From Phycisphaerales bacterium (GTDB lineage Bacteria > Planctomycetota > Phycisphaerae > Phycisphaerales > UBA1924), in assembly GCA_020847535.1 (NCBI GenBank), contig JADLBU010000058.1, forward strand, positions 1 through 64,000: DNA of 64,000 nucleotides. The letters run 5' to 3'. The notes below the pieces were generated by a model, which made no database searches, was not told the DNA's origin, and saw only the letters and a program-made list of their open reading frames with translations. Within the stretch, counting starts at the first letter, position 1. Each line of letters begins with the position of its first letter. A program made the position numbers and the translations under genes. Positions 24,407 to 34,000 of the stretch are shown in pieces.

Positions 24407-25762
24407 TCAGAAGTCGATCACCAGGCGCATCTCGAAGACGCCCGCGGCATCGTCATCGGGCGCGAGGATGGGGTCCAGGATCAACTGGCCGCCGATGGTC
24501 CACTGCATGGCGTGCGTCAACTGGAAGCGGTAGAAGATCTCGCCGGCGTACTCGATGTCGCGCGGGCTGACCACCGCATCGTCGGGCGTGTCGAAGCCGA
24601 CGCCGACGCCGAAGGCATCCCCCGGCCGGCTGAAGGCGTTGTCGATGCCGAGGCCGACCGAGGTGACGTACTCGACGGCGGTGGAGTTGCCGGTGCCGTA
24701 GCCGAAGCGGAAGAAGGGGGCGATGTCCTTGGCGACCTCCTGGTCCACGTTGAAGTAGACGGAGTTGTCCTGCGGGCGGTCCTCGTTGGGGAACGAGGCC
24801 CGGTGCTCGAAGCCCAGGCGATAGTTGCCCTTCCCCATCCCCTCGATGTCGGGTGAGTAGGTGACATCGATCGCCGAGATGAACCGGCCATCGTTGACGG
24901 TCTCCCATCCCGGCCAGACCTTGCGGCCGCGGACATCGCTCATTCCGCCGGTGAGGGTCCATTCGGGGGTGATGTACCACTGGGCGTTCCAGCCCAGGCC
25001 GCCGCTGGGGTGGTTGGCGGAGGGGAACGCGGAGAAGAGGGTGTTGCTGAAGTAGCGGTAGTCGTCGGCGAACCGGCCGAGATCGAAGTAGTCGTCGGGG
25101 TCGATCTTGCCGAGGCGCAGCCGGAGATCCCCATCGAAGAGGAACTGCTCGTAAAAGAGCTGCACCATCGCGAAGTCGTGCTCATCCTGTCCGTAGGCCG
25201 TGGTGAAGAGCGTCCCGATCTGGGTGTTGAGGTCATACGGCGGGATGTCGGTGAACATCTTGTCCCGGTACTCGGCCCGGAAGTAGACGTTGCCCGCCCA
25301 GCCCTTTTTCTCCTCCTCCCAGTTGAAGACGTGGAAGGTGCCGTAGACGCGGTAGTCCTGGGACGCGGCGGTCCGCTCTCCGGGTCCTCCGGTTGCCTGT
25401 TGGAAGAAAAAGGCCGCGCGGAATCCCAGATCCAGTCGCAGTTCCTTGCTTGTCCAGTCCTTAAGCCCCTTGATGGGGGGCTCGATGAGGCTCAGCGGGC
25501 TCCAGGGAAAGAGCCCGGCGTGTTCGGGGAGCTTGCGCTCCCGTCCACCGACCGAGGCTTCTCGCGGGTGGCCCGAATAGTCATCGGGCTCGGCGGTGGG
25601 CGATTCCTGGGCCGTATCAGCAGGGGGGGATGTGGAGGCCGGAATTGGCGGTGGTGGTGGAGGCGGCGGGGGTTCCTGCTGCCCTTGTGCAGCGCCCGCA
25701 CATGCAAGAACACCCGCGATCAATGCCCGTACGCCGCTGTGTCTGATGGCATGTTGGCCCAT
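24407..25762 (-). CDS. OprB-like outer-membrane porin
   Basis: A 451-residue outer-membrane protein. It has a signal peptide (ALIAGVLACAGAAQGQ), a run of nine prolines, and a beta-barrel body with alternating aromatic strands ending in the classic terminal Phe (MRLVIDF). The body resembles OprB carbohydrate-selective porins (FVGQ-type segments such as DYFDLGRFADDYRYFSN and YGTGNSTAVEY). Its position between aspD and the asparaginase gene, with 60- and 57-bp gaps, suggests uptake of amino acids rather than sugars here; that is inference. GGAGG lies 6 nt before the ATG. Confidence 0.8.
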   Translation of the reverse strand: MGQHAIRHSGVRALIAGVLACAGAAQGQQEPPPPPPPPPIPASTSPPADTAQESPTAEPDDYSGHPREASVGGRERKLPEHAGLFPWSPLSLIEPPIKGLKDWTSKELRLDLGFRAAFFFQQATGGPGERTAASQDYRVYGTFHVFNWEEEKKGWAGNVYFRAEYRDKMFTDIPPYDLNTQIGTLFTTAYGQDEHDFAMVQLFYEQFLFDGDLRLRLGKIDPDDYFDLGRFADDYRYFSNTLFSAFPSANHPSGGLGWNAQWYITPEWTLTGGMSDVRGRKVWPGWETVNDGRFISAIDVTYSPDIEGMGKGNYRLGFEHRASFPNEDRPQDNSVYFNVDQEVAKDIAPFFRFGYGTGNSTAVEYVTSVGLGIDNAFSRPGDAFGVGVGFDTPDDAVVSPRDIEYAGEIFYRFQLTHAMQWTIGGQLILDPILAPDDDAAGVFEMRLVIDF

Positions 25763-25822
25763 GAAAGCCTCCGATCGCTCCGGGCCTTCGTGGTTCCCTG
25801 GGAGCGTTAGATGGGTTGTGGA

Positions 25823-27490
25823 TCACGCGCGAGTCAGCCGCCTTGAGCCCGTCTTGGTGACGACTTTGGGCTTGCCCCGCGACTTGCGCCACTTCTGCTC
25901 CGCCTCCCGGCAGATCTGTGCCAGGCTCTTTCCGATCTGCACGTAGTCCTCATCGTTGAGGTTGGCGAGCGATACGCGAACCGACCAGGGAGGGCCGCCG
26001 AAGCCCGACCCGTTGAGGAGGACGGTATGGAAGTCGGTGGCGAGCCGGAAGAAGAGGTTGAGCGGTCCGCTGTGCTCGTTGACGTAGTCCATGAAGTCGT
26101 CCCCGACGACCTGGCGAGCCCAGACCTCCAGGTCGAGCTGGCGGTAGTAGCCGGCGCAGTTGGGATCGGGCTTGAGCTCGATGCCCAGGCCCTTGTAGAG
26201 GTCCGCGAGCCGCTTGTGGCAGATCTCCCGGCAGCGCTGCCTGTACGCATCGTTCTTGTCCAGGATCGCAAAGGACGAGAACAGCAGCATCTGCATCTGC
26301 TGCGGCAGCGAGAGACCGGCCGTGTGATTCAGGCAGATGCAGCGGCTTTCGGCGACCATGCGGTCGATGAACTTCATCTTCTCCGGCTCGGTGGTCAGCG
26401 ACTCGTAGCGCTTGTTCAGCCGGTTCCTGGTCGCCGCCGGCTGCCTGGCGATCATGTCGTCGTAGATGTTCTTCTCGTGGATCGCCACGGTTCCCAGCCG
26501 CCACCCCGTGCAGCCGAAGTGCTTGGAGTACGAGTAGACCAGGATCGTGTTGTACGGCAGGTCGGTGACCAGGGAGCGGAAGCCGGGCACGAACGTGCCG
26601 TACACATCGTCGGTCAGGATCAACAGGTCCGGGCGCTTGGTCTTGACGATCTTGACGATCTGATCGATTGCCTTCTGCCGGATCGCGTACGACGGCGGGT
26701 TGCTTGGGTTGACCACGAAGAACGCCTTGATCTTCGGGTCTTCGAGCTTGCGGAGCTCCTCGTCGGTGTACTGCCAGTCGTGATGGCCATCCTTGTCGCG
26801 CGAGTTCTGCTCGATGTTGACGACCTTGAAGCCGAACTCCTCGATGTGCGGGAACTCGATGTATGGGGTGAAGATGGGAGTGCCCAGGGCGATCGTGTCC
26901 CCCTTGTTCAGGATGCCGTTGGCCTTGAGCGTGTTGAAGATGTAGCACATCGCCGCCGTGCCGCCCTCGACGGCGAAAATGTCGAACCTGCCCTTGGGCG
27001 GCTTGCCATCGCACATCTCCTTCATCAGGAATTCATGCACGATCTTCTCGGCGTGAACCAGCATGCGGTCGGGGACGGGGTAGTTGTCCCCGATGATCGC
27101 ATCCGCCAGCTCGTGCGCGAAGGCATCGGGATCAAAGCCCAGCTCCTTGACGCCGTAGTCGAAGGTCCGCCTCAGGAGCGAAGCGCCCGGATCGTCGTTG
27201 TTCGTGGAGAGGAAGGCCTTGAGCCGCTTGGCGATCCCCTTCATCGCGGGCATGCCCGCCAGCCCCACCTTGTGCTCATCGCGCACCCGCCGGGCCTCAC
27301 CGAGCCCGAAGCGGGTGAGGAGGATGAACGCCTCTCGCGGGGTGGTGGCGATCCAGTTGGGGTTGCCGCGCCCGGCGTTGAGCATGGCCGTGTCGGCCTT
27401 CCTCGAAGACTCCTTGGCGGCCTTGATGAACAGGTCTTTGAGCTCGAAAGGGCTGAGCGAATTGACGTCCTTGACAGCGGCCTTGCCCAT
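25823..27490 (-). CDS. aspD: Aspartate 4-decarboxylase / aspartate aminotransferase
   Basis: A 555-residue PLP enzyme converting L-aspartate to L-alanine and CO2 in the cytoplasm, consuming a proton. The fold-type I aminotransferase motifs are NPSNPPSYAI, LTDDVYGTF, and YSYSKHFGCTGWRLG with the PLP Lys at about residue 323. The length (over 530) and the N-terminal extension match AspD rather than ordinary aspartate aminotransferases (about 400). Ribosome binding site GAGGG lies about 8 nt before the ATG. It follows an AspT exchanger by 53 bp; the aspD/aspT pairing is known from Tetragenococcus, where exchange plus decarboxylation makes a proton motive force. Confidence 0.9.
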   Translation of the reverse strand: MGKAAVKDVNSLSPFELKDLFIKAAKESSRKADTAMLNAGRGNPNWIATTPREAFILLTRFGLGEARRVRDEHKVGLAGMPAMKGIAKRLKAFLSTNNDDPGASLLRRTFDYGVKELGFDPDAFAHELADAIIGDNYPVPDRMLVHAEKIVHEFLMKEMCDGKPPKGRFDIFAVEGGTAAMCYIFNTLKANGILNKGDTIALGTPIFTPYIEFPHIEEFGFKVVNIEQNSRDKDGHHDWQYTDEELRKLEDPKIKAFFVVNPSNPPSYAIRQKAIDQIVKIVKTKRPDLLILTDDVYGTFVPGFRSLVTDLPYNTILVYSYSKHFGCTGWRLGTVAIHEKNIYDDMIARQPAATRNRLNKRYESLTTEPEKMKFIDRMVAESRCICLNHTAGLSLPQQMQMLLFSSFAILDKNDAYRQRCREICHKRLADLYKGLGIELKPDPNCAGYYRQLDLEVWARQVVGDDFMDYVNEHSGPLNLFFRLATDFHTVLLNGSGFGGPPWSVRVSLANLNDEDYVQIGKSLAQICREAEQKWRKSRGKPKVVTKTGSRRLTRA

Positions 27491-27543
27491 GTTGAAATCC
27501 CTCTATCCGTTGCGGCGCACCATCCAGGGGCACGCCTGGTTGT

Positions 27544-29250
27544 TCAATGCACGATCCCCACGATCACCGGACCCCACACCGTCAATAGCACGTTGGCGAT
27601 CGCGTACGGCACTGTGAACCCGATCGCCGGCGCGCTGCTCTCGGCCTCATCGGTCACCGCGCCGATCGCCGGATTGGCGGACCGGGCGCCGCAGATCGCG
27701 CCGATCAATACCACCGGATCCATCTTCATCATCTTTCCCAGGAAGAGCCCGATGAACGCCGGGATCAACGTCACGGCGACGCCGGCCAGGAGGAGCCCGA
27801 TGCCGGTTTCCTTGAGCGCCGAGACAGCGCTGGGCCCGGCGGACAGCCCCACGACGGCGATGAATCCGTTGAGCCCCAGGTCGGAGAAAACCGCCTGCAC
27901 CGGCGCGGGGAAGTTCCCGAAAGTCGGGTGCAGGGAGCGCAACCACCCGAAGACCAGGCCGGCAACCAGGACGCCCCCGCCCGCTCCCAGCGTGACGGGG
28001 ATGCCGGCGATCTTCACCGACAGCAATCCGACCAGAGTTCCGCACACGATGCCCAGGCCGCAATAGAGCAGGTCGGTCTTCTCGGAGGGCCGCCCGAGGG
28101 ATCCCAGTAGCTTGGCGGCGCGCACGACATCCCGTGATGAGCCGATCAGGGTCAGCGTGTCCCCGCGCTTGAGTTCGAGATCCGCTTTGATGGGCATCTC
28201 CATGCCGCCGCGGACAATCTTCCTGAGAAACACACCCCTGGCCGCTTCGGTGTTGAGATCTTGGATCTTTTTGCCGATCGCATCCTTGCTGGTGACCACG
28301 ACATCCACCGAATCCCCGACGGCGGCGAATTTCGTGCCGACTACTTCCGGCCCGATCTTTGTTTCCGCTGCCACCAGGCCGGAGATCGAGCCGGTCACGA
28401 GCACGACATCTCCCTGGCGCAGTTCGACCGTCGGCGTGACTTCGATCTCATCATCGCCGCGGCGCAGGAATGCGATGAAGCACCGCTGCCCGATCTGGCC
28501 TGCGAGTTGGCCCCCGATCTGGGCCTCAACCCGGGAGATCGTCTTGCCCGCCGCCTCGCCCGCGACGCTGAACGCACGCACATCCCTCAGCATGTTCATC
28601 TCGAACTGCCCGGGCTTGAGCACCGCCTTGCCCCCGCTGGCGCTGCGGTCGTGCTCGGCGCTGGCCGCTTTCAGATTGATCCCCAGGATGCGCGGCGCGA
28701 TGTCGCGCGCCACGAAGATGATGCCGATCGTTCCGAAGACGTATGTCACGGCGTACCCGATCGCCACGTTGGCTTGCAGCCGCTTGGCCTCTTCGGCATC
28801 GACGCCCAGGCGTCCGATGGCATCCCCCGCGGTCCCGATGATCGCCGACTGCGTCAAGCCGCCCGCGCCCAGCCCCGCGGCGAGCCCCGCATCAAACTTG
28901 AGCACTTTGGCGGCGGCGAGCACGCAGAGGAGTCCCGCGACCGTCACGACGATCGTCAGCACGATCTGCTTGATCATGCGGCGATCAAAGCTCTGAAAGA
29001 ACTGGGGCCCGGTGCGGAAGCCCACGGCGTAGATGAACAGGGCGAAGAAGATGGCCTTGATCAAGGGCACTACCTGCAGATCGGGGACCATGATCCCGAT
29101 GAGCAGCCCGATGAGCAGGGTGCCCGCGGTCGCGCCGAGCGTGAACGGACCGATCCTGATCTTTCCGATCAGGTATCCGAGGCCGAGCGACAGGAACACC
29201 GCGGTTTCTGGAGCCGCGTGAAACACACCGGCGATCGCGCTTCCTGGCAT
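27544..29250 (-). CDS. aspT: Aspartate:alanine exchanger family protein (copy 2)
   Basis: A 568-residue inner-membrane protein with two membrane halves and a central cytoplasmic part with two TrkA_C-like regions (MLRDVRAFSVAGEAAGKTISR; VGTKFAAVGDSVDVVVTSKDA). Motifs GGLTQSAIIGTAGDAI and GARSANPAIGAVTDEAESS mark the two repeats. It would swap extracellular aspartate for intracellular alanine. The ATG at 29250 has GGGGAG 8 nt upstream and lies just before the first membrane segment; the open frame extends 48 codons upstream without support. It heads the operon with aspD. I favour this copy as the true AspT because of that linkage. Confidence 0.87.
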   Translation of the reverse strand: MPGSAIAGVFHAAPETAVFLSLGLGYLIGKIRIGPFTLGATAGTLLIGLLIGIMVPDLQVVPLIKAIFFALFIYAVGFRTGPQFFQSFDRRMIKQIVLTIVVTVAGLLCVLAAAKVLKFDAGLAAGLGAGGLTQSAIIGTAGDAIGRLGVDAEEAKRLQANVAIGYAVTYVFGTIGIIFVARDIAPRILGINLKAASAEHDRSASGGKAVLKPGQFEMNMLRDVRAFSVAGEAAGKTISRVEAQIGGQLAGQIGQRCFIAFLRRGDDEIEVTPTVELRQGDVVLVTGSISGLVAAETKIGPEVVGTKFAAVGDSVDVVVTSKDAIGKKIQDLNTEAARGVFLRKIVRGGMEMPIKADLELKRGDTLTLIGSSRDVVRAAKLLGSLGRPSEKTDLLYCGLGIVCGTLVGLLSVKIAGIPVTLGAGGGVLVAGLVFGWLRSLHPTFGNFPAPVQAVFSDLGLNGFIAVVGLSAGPSAVSALKETGIGLLLAGVAVTLIPAFIGLFLGKMMKMDPVVLIGAICGARSANPAIGAVTDEAESSAPAIGFTVPYAIANVLLTVWGPVIVGIVH

Positions 29251-29606
29251 TGACCGGCTCCCCGTCTGATGCGCGCCTCGGCGCATGATATCACCAAGTG
29301 TATTCGCCGCGAGAGACGCCGATTGTGTGAAGTCGCCTCGCGGCGGTATGTCTTGCGATAAGAGAGTGGCGCAGTCGAGTGATGGCGGGAGCAAACGCCC
29401 GCGGCACGGTCGCGCCGGATTCCAAACGACGAGGCGGCTCGCGCTCCGGTGGGGTCACCGCAAAGGGCCTATCCTTGATCCGTTCGGATGTCCGCTGATG
29501 GCGCAGGGGGGGCGATCAATCGACGGTATCGCTCGCACGGCCTGCGAAATCCGAACCAGACGCGCGGGTCGGCAGGCACCGCGTTTGCGCCGTGAAACGA
29601 GTTTTC
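29251..29606. other. Intergenic region carrying the aspT-aspD promoter
   Basis: No gene is supported between aspT copy 2 and tRNA-Thr. It should contain the promoters of both; the aspT side has an extended -10-like element listed separately. Confidence 0.5.
29285..29293 (-). promoter_or_regulatory. Candidate extended -10 promoter element for the aspT operon
   Basis: On the minus strand TGATATCAT reads as an extended -10 (TGnTATNAT). It would start transcription about 28 nt before the aspT ATG. No good -35 is visible 17 bp upstream, which is tolerable for an extended -10 promoter. Confidence 0.3.
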
Positions 29607-29678
29607 TGCCACCTTAGCTCAGTGGTAGAGCAGCGGTTTTGTAAACCGCAGGTCGTCGGTTCAAGTCCGACAGGTGGC
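29607..29678 (+). tRNA. tRNA-Thr (anticodon TGT)
   Basis: A 72-nt cloverleaf. Acceptor arms GCCACCT and AGGTGGC, D arm GCTC/GAGC, anticodon stem GCGGT/ACCGC with loop TTTGTAA (anticodon TGT, reads ACA), T arm GTCGG/CCGAC with TTCAAGT. Discriminator is T and CCA is not encoded. Confidence 0.95.
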
Positions 29679-29716
29679 TTTCAATTTTCCAGTTGCTCAC
29701 GGCATTGCGCGAGGGA

Positions 29717-32700
29717 TCACTCTCGTGCGCGGGAGTTTTCGCTGTCCACCATTCCGCGTGCCTGCGAATACCACGGCTCCAGTTCCGCCAGCCGCTCCTG
29801 CCGTGAGTCGTCATCTTTCATGGTGTCGAGCGACCTCTGAACTCGTCCGAAGTGGCTCTGGGCTTCGGCGCGGTCTCCGGCGGCGGCCGCCGAGATCGCC
29901 ACCCACAGCCAGGGGAGCGGGTTGTCGGCGTTGCGTGCCAGTGCCCGCTCGGCGATCGGCCGTGCGGCCAGGTGTCTTCCCAGCCGCATCAGCGACTCGG
30001 CGTAGTCGGTCAGTTCGTCGGTGGAGGCATCGGAGGTCTCGGCGAGCGGTTCAAGCAGTTCGGCCGCCCGCGCGGGGTTTCGGCACATCGGATCTCGGCA
30101 ATGCAGCAGGAGTCCGGCGAGCACACCGGTGTGCCGTCGCTGCGTGGGATCGATCGCGTGGGCCCGTTCGGCGGCGGCGATCGCCTCTTCGCACAGCGTG
30201 AGCGTGTCGAGGTCGGCGGCGATCGTTGTCCAGACGCGGGCCGGCAGATCCCGGCGCTTCAGGAGCGCGGCGGCCTTTTCCCGTGCCCGCTCCCGGTCCC
30301 CGATGCTCAGGTGCACCCCGATCGCGCGGATCATCGCGTGCGGAGATCTCGCCCCATCGTCATCGGCGCACTGGAGGGCATCGGCCGCCTCGTTGTACCA
30401 CCCCGCCGAGCGGAAGGCATCGGCCAGCCGCAGCCACCCTTCGTTGCGATCCAGCCCGGCCTGATCGGGTGCATCGGTCAGCACTTCCGACAGCGTCACA
30501 TCCGGCCGCGTCGCCTTGAGCACGACATACTGCTCAAACGCCCGCACCATCATCGCATCGTCGGAGAGGGCAGCAAAGCCATCGACCGCCGAGCGAGCCT
30601 CCGATGTCCGGCCCGCCGACATCAAGAGATCGACATACTCACCCAGCGCCAGTGCATCGGTCGGGTACGCCGTCAGATGGATGCTCAGGAACTCGATCGC
30701 CTCGTCGATCGCCCCCGCCCGCCGGTAGCAGTCCGCGGCCAGGAACAGGTCGCGCTTGGGCGGGGTTGACATCCCCGCGAACGCGAAGTGCTGAGCTGCC
30801 TCCGCGAATCGCCCCTGGTCGCGCAGCACCCAGCCCATCCCGCGATACACCGATGGATCGTTGGGAGCCGCATCACGGGCCGCGGAGAACGTCTTGAACG
30901 CCTCATCGGGCTGCTGCATCGCTCGCTGTGACTCGGCCAGCTGCAGCAGGGATTCGATGTCACCGGGCGAAGTACGGAGGAACCGACTCCATGCCTCCGC
31001 GGCCGCGGCCGGATCGGCCGCGGGGTTTACGCGCTCATCGAGCCGGCAGTACACCTGCGAAAACAGCACTCCGCGAGCCCGGTAGAGCGATTCCAGGTCC
31101 GATGCCGATGGGGTATTTGCAAGCGCATCGAGCAACTCGCGGGCAAGTTCGCGATCGAAGTTCGCCATCCCCACCCAGGCCTGGGCAAGCCGCGCGCGAT
31201 CTCCGCTCCCCGATGAAGCCGCGGCGACCGCCAGGCACGCCGCAGCCTCCGAGAATCGCCGCCGCGCCTCCTCGGCGCCGATCTCCTCCTGCCGGGCCAG
31301 TCCCAGCCACAGCAGCGATTCGCCCGCCGCCTGCATCGCATCGGGAAACCCACCGGACCTGATCCCCGATTCAACCGGCGGCAGTTCTCGCGCCCGTCGC
31401 AGGAGATCGCCGCCTACCTCTGGCAGTCGGCCACCCGCAACTGCGTGCGCACAGATCAGGTCCGCGATCCCATCCAGCGTCCGTTGTCCGTTCTTGGCCA
31501 GGCGCATGTCACGCCACGATGGCAGCATCACCCGCGCCCGAGCCGCATACGCCAGCGCGAACTGCGGGTTGGTTGCGATCGCCTGATCCAGCAGGCGACG
31601 CGCTGTCTCCGGCTGCGTTCGGCGATGGATCAGATCGCTTGCCTGCTCGTACAGCCGCGAGGCATCGAGGTTCCGCTCGGCCATCGCGAGCAGCTCCCCG
31701 CGCCGGCGAGCCAGGTCCGATGCCGAGATCGCGACGACCGGCCCTCCGATCGCCAGCACCGCCAGCGCAGTTCCGCAGGTGATGAACGCCAGCCGATGCC
31801 GCTTGGCGGCTTTCGAGAAGGCGTACGCGAGCGATGGAGGACGGGCGCTGATCGGCCTGTCCGTGAGGAACCTCCGCAGGTCATCCCCCAGCGCTGCCGC
31901 GGAGGCGTATCGCCCGTCGCGATCCCGTGAAAGGGCCGTGGCGACGATGTGATCCGGATCGCCCCGTAGCCGGTGATCCAAGTCCGCGATCCGTGGCACG
32001 GCACCCGTGCGAACCGCCTCGATCGCTTCGCGAAGAGGCAGGCCGTGTGTCTCGATCGGCAGGCGATCCATCAGAAGCTCGAACAGCACCACACCCAGCG
32101 CGTACACATCGGCCCGCGTGTCCACCTCCGCGTTTCCGGGTTCGAGCTGCTCGGGTGCCATGTACGACAGCGTGCCCAGGAGATGCGGCAGCGTCGCCGA
32201 CGATGCCCGTGCCGTGCGAACATCCGATGGAATCGGCCCGGTCTCGGGGCTGGCGGCGTTCATGATGCGGGCGATCCCGAAGTCGAGGACCTTCACGATC
32301 CCATCGGCATTCACCAGCAGATTGCCGGGCTTGAGATCGCGGTGGATGATCCCGCGCGAGTGCGCGTGCTCCACCGCCTCGCACGCCTGGATCACCAGCC
32401 CGATCTTCTCACGGACTCCCAGCTTGCGAGTGCGGGCGAACGCATCGATCGCCATTCCTTCGATGTACTCGATCACCAGGTACGGACGCGGTCCGGCGCC
32501 CGTCGTGACCACGCCCGCATCGTAAATGTGGGCGATCCCGGCGTGACGCAGCCGTGCCAGAATTGAAGACTCGCGCTCGAAGTGCCGGACGAGCGGCTCA
32601 TCCCGTATGTCCGCCCTCAGGAGCTTGATCGCCACCGTTCGCCGCGGGCTCGATTGCTCGGCGAGATATACCACACCCATCCCGCCGATCGCGATCCGTT

Positions 32701-32959
32701 TCATGAGGCGGTACGGACCGATTGTATCGGGGATGTCATCATCCGCGGGGGCCAGCGCGGTTGAGAGGGCATCCGAAAGCACGCGTGTGCTGGCGCTGAG
32801 ATCCTGGTCGCTCTCATCGCTGTCGAGCATCCGCCGCAGTTGCCGCCGCATGTCATCGCTGGCGCAGCGCGAGCGGATGAACTGCTCGCGCTGATCGCGC
32901 GGCAGCGCCACCGCGCTGTCGAAGAGGCCCGAGAGGATCTCGTAGTCCGCGGCGTTCAT
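29717..32959 (-). CDS. Membrane Ser/Thr protein kinase with TPR-like C-terminus
   Basis: A 1,080-residue Hanks-type kinase. An N-terminal helical segment is followed by the kinase domain (about residues 83-370) with glycine loop IGGMGVVYLAE, Lys112 (VAIK), HRDLKPGNLL with Asp208, and DFG at 226-228. One transmembrane segment (LAFITCGTALAVLAIGGPVV) follows at about residue 395, then about 650 exported residues of helical repeats of TPR type. Its start overlaps the stop of the upstream ECF sigma gene by 4 bp. Such kinase/ECF pairs are characteristic of planctomycetes, where the kinase probably controls the sigma factor. The external ligand is unknown. Confidence 0.92.
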   Translation of the reverse strand: MNAADYEILSGLFDSAVALPRDQREQFIRSRCASDDMRRQLRRMLDSDESDQDLSASTRVLSDALSTALAPADDDIPDTIGPYRLMKRIAIGGMGVVYLAEQSSPRRTVAIKLLRADIRDEPLVRHFERESSILARLRHAGIAHIYDAGVVTTGAGPRPYLVIEYIEGMAIDAFARTRKLGVREKIGLVIQACEAVEHAHSRGIIHRDLKPGNLLVNADGIVKVLDFGIARIMNAASPETGPIPSDVRTARASSATLPHLLGTLSYMAPEQLEPGNAEVDTRADVYALGVVLFELLMDRLPIETHGLPLREAIEAVRTGAVPRIADLDHRLRGDPDHIVATALSRDRDGRYASAAALGDDLRRFLTDRPISARPPSLAYAFSKAAKRHRLAFITCGTALAVLAIGGPVVAISASDLARRRGELLAMAERNLDASRLYEQASDLIHRRTQPETARRLLDQAIATNPQFALAYAARARVMLPSWRDMRLAKNGQRTLDGIADLICAHAVAGGRLPEVGGDLLRRARELPPVESGIRSGGFPDAMQAAGESLLWLGLARQEEIGAEEARRRFSEAAACLAVAAASSGSGDRARLAQAWVGMANFDRELARELLDALANTPSASDLESLYRARGVLFSQVYCRLDERVNPAADPAAAAEAWSRFLRTSPGDIESLLQLAESQRAMQQPDEAFKTFSAARDAAPNDPSVYRGMGWVLRDQGRFAEAAQHFAFAGMSTPPKRDLFLAADCYRRAGAIDEAIEFLSIHLTAYPTDALALGEYVDLLMSAGRTSEARSAVDGFAALSDDAMMVRAFEQYVVLKATRPDVTLSEVLTDAPDQAGLDRNEGWLRLADAFRSAGWYNEAADALQCADDDGARSPHAMIRAIGVHLSIGDRERAREKAAALLKRRDLPARVWTTIAADLDTLTLCEEAIAAAERAHAIDPTQRRHTGVLAGLLLHCRDPMCRNPARAAELLEPLAETSDASTDELTDYAESLMRLGRHLAARPIAERALARNADNPLPWLWVAISAAAAGDRAEAQSHFGRVQRSLDTMKDDDSRQERLAELEPWYSQARGMVDSENSRARE

Positions 32960-33606
32960 GCCGATTGATCCGCTGCCCCGCCGCCGGGCTCATCCGTGAG
33001 CTGCATCCGAAGCCAGGCCTTGGCGGTCCGCCAGTCGCGTTCGGCGGTCGGGAGCGAAACGCCCAGGATCTCGGCGGCTTGCGGCATCGTCAGGCCCGCA
33101 TAGAAACGCAGCTCCACGAGCCGTGCGTGCCTGGGGTTGAGACGCTCAAGCTGGTCCAGCAGTTCGGCAAGGTCGATCGGATCGACACTGTCGGTCTCAC
33201 TGCTCGCCGGCCCGCCATCCCCCGATTCGGCCCGGTCCAGGGCGATCCGGGCAGCGCCCCCGCCGCGTTTGGCCGCCTTCTGGGCCCGCCCGTGATCCGC
33301 CAGAATCCGCCGCATCGCCATCGCCGCCAGAGCCAGGTAGTGGTTCCTGTCCGACCACTTCGTGGGATCCTGCCGGCTCAGTTTCAGGTAGGCCTCGTGG
33401 ACCAGGGCGGTCGGCTGGAGCGTGTGATCCCGCCGTTCCCGGCTCAACATCGAGGCCGCCAGGTGGCGCAGCTCTACATATAGATCGGAGTACAGGGGGC
33501 TGTCTGACGTGGGGGCGGGGGTGGGGGGGGTGGTGCCTGCCGGGCCCGCGGGTTGCAGGGAGCCGGGTGGTGGGGGCTCGCCGGATGAAAGGTGGCGTTC
33601 CTGCAT
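32956..33606 (-). CDS. ECF-family RNA polymerase sigma factor, planctomycete type
   Basis: A 216-residue sigma-70 family factor. After a low-complexity Pro/Gly/Thr-rich N-terminus of about 40 residues come region 2 (LYVELRHLAASMLSRERRDHTLQPTALVHEAYLKL, in which TALVHEAYLKL is diagnostic of the planctomycete ECF group) and region 4 (ELLDQLERLNPRHARLVELRFYAGLTMPQAAEILGVS). The low-complexity N-terminus is coded by a G-rich/C-rich tract. It overlaps the kinase start by 4 bp (ATGA). It would direct transcription of unknown target genes under kinase control. Confidence 0.92.
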   Translation of the reverse strand: MQERHLSSGEPPPPGSLQPAGPAGTTPPTPAPTSDSPLYSDLYVELRHLAASMLSRERRDHTLQPTALVHEAYLKLSRQDPTKWSDRNHYLALAAMAMRRILADHGRAQKAAKRGGGAARIALDRAESGDGGPASSETDSVDPIDLAELLDQLERLNPRHARLVELRFYAGLTMPQAAEILGVSLPTAERDWRTAKAWLRMQLTDEPGGGAADQSA

Positions 33607-34000
33607 AGAGAGAGGTTCGAGGAAGGGTAGTCGGGAGTCGGTGGAGGATCGGGATTGGGGTGTGGGGGTGTGGTGGTGATAGGGGTAGTGATGGGGGATG
33701 GAACAATCCTCCGCGATACCACGCGAGGATCATCGGACGAACCACTCACCTCCTCATGCACGATTTCCGGGCGATGGACCCATCGTCCGGGAATATTTCG
33801 TTCAGGCGGCAGAATCGGCCACGCCCGGTGTAACGCGCCTGTCCCGGGCGCATCCAAGGGCCACGGCCGTCCCCCGGATCGCTCGCTCATTCTTCCTGAT
33901 CCCCATAGATTGGTGATGCGCGCACGGGTGTACGATGCCTTTGTGGCGCGGCTTGGTAGCCTTGCCGTGCATATCGATCACCATCGATGGAGAAGCCGCC
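33607..34000. other. Divergent intergenic region with G-rich segment
   Basis: This gap separates the ECF sigma gene from the DinB-like gene. Positions about 33,640-33,700 are rich in G runs separated by T. No gene or convincing promoter element was identified, though promoters for both neighbours must lie here. Confidence 0.45.

Noticed and set aside
26027..28066. Long plus-strand frame (679 codons) opposite aspD and aspT
   Set aside because: It spans the ends of two well-supported minus-strand genes and has shadow composition.
29285..29617. 110-codon plus-strand frame upstream of tRNA-Thr
   Set aside because: Basic, low-complexity translation running into the tRNA; no ribosome binding site or recognisable feature.
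29614..29814. Minus-strand frame across tRNA-Thr
   Set aside because: Its C-terminus is only the antisense translation of the tRNA (LSDLNRRPAVYKTAALPLS).
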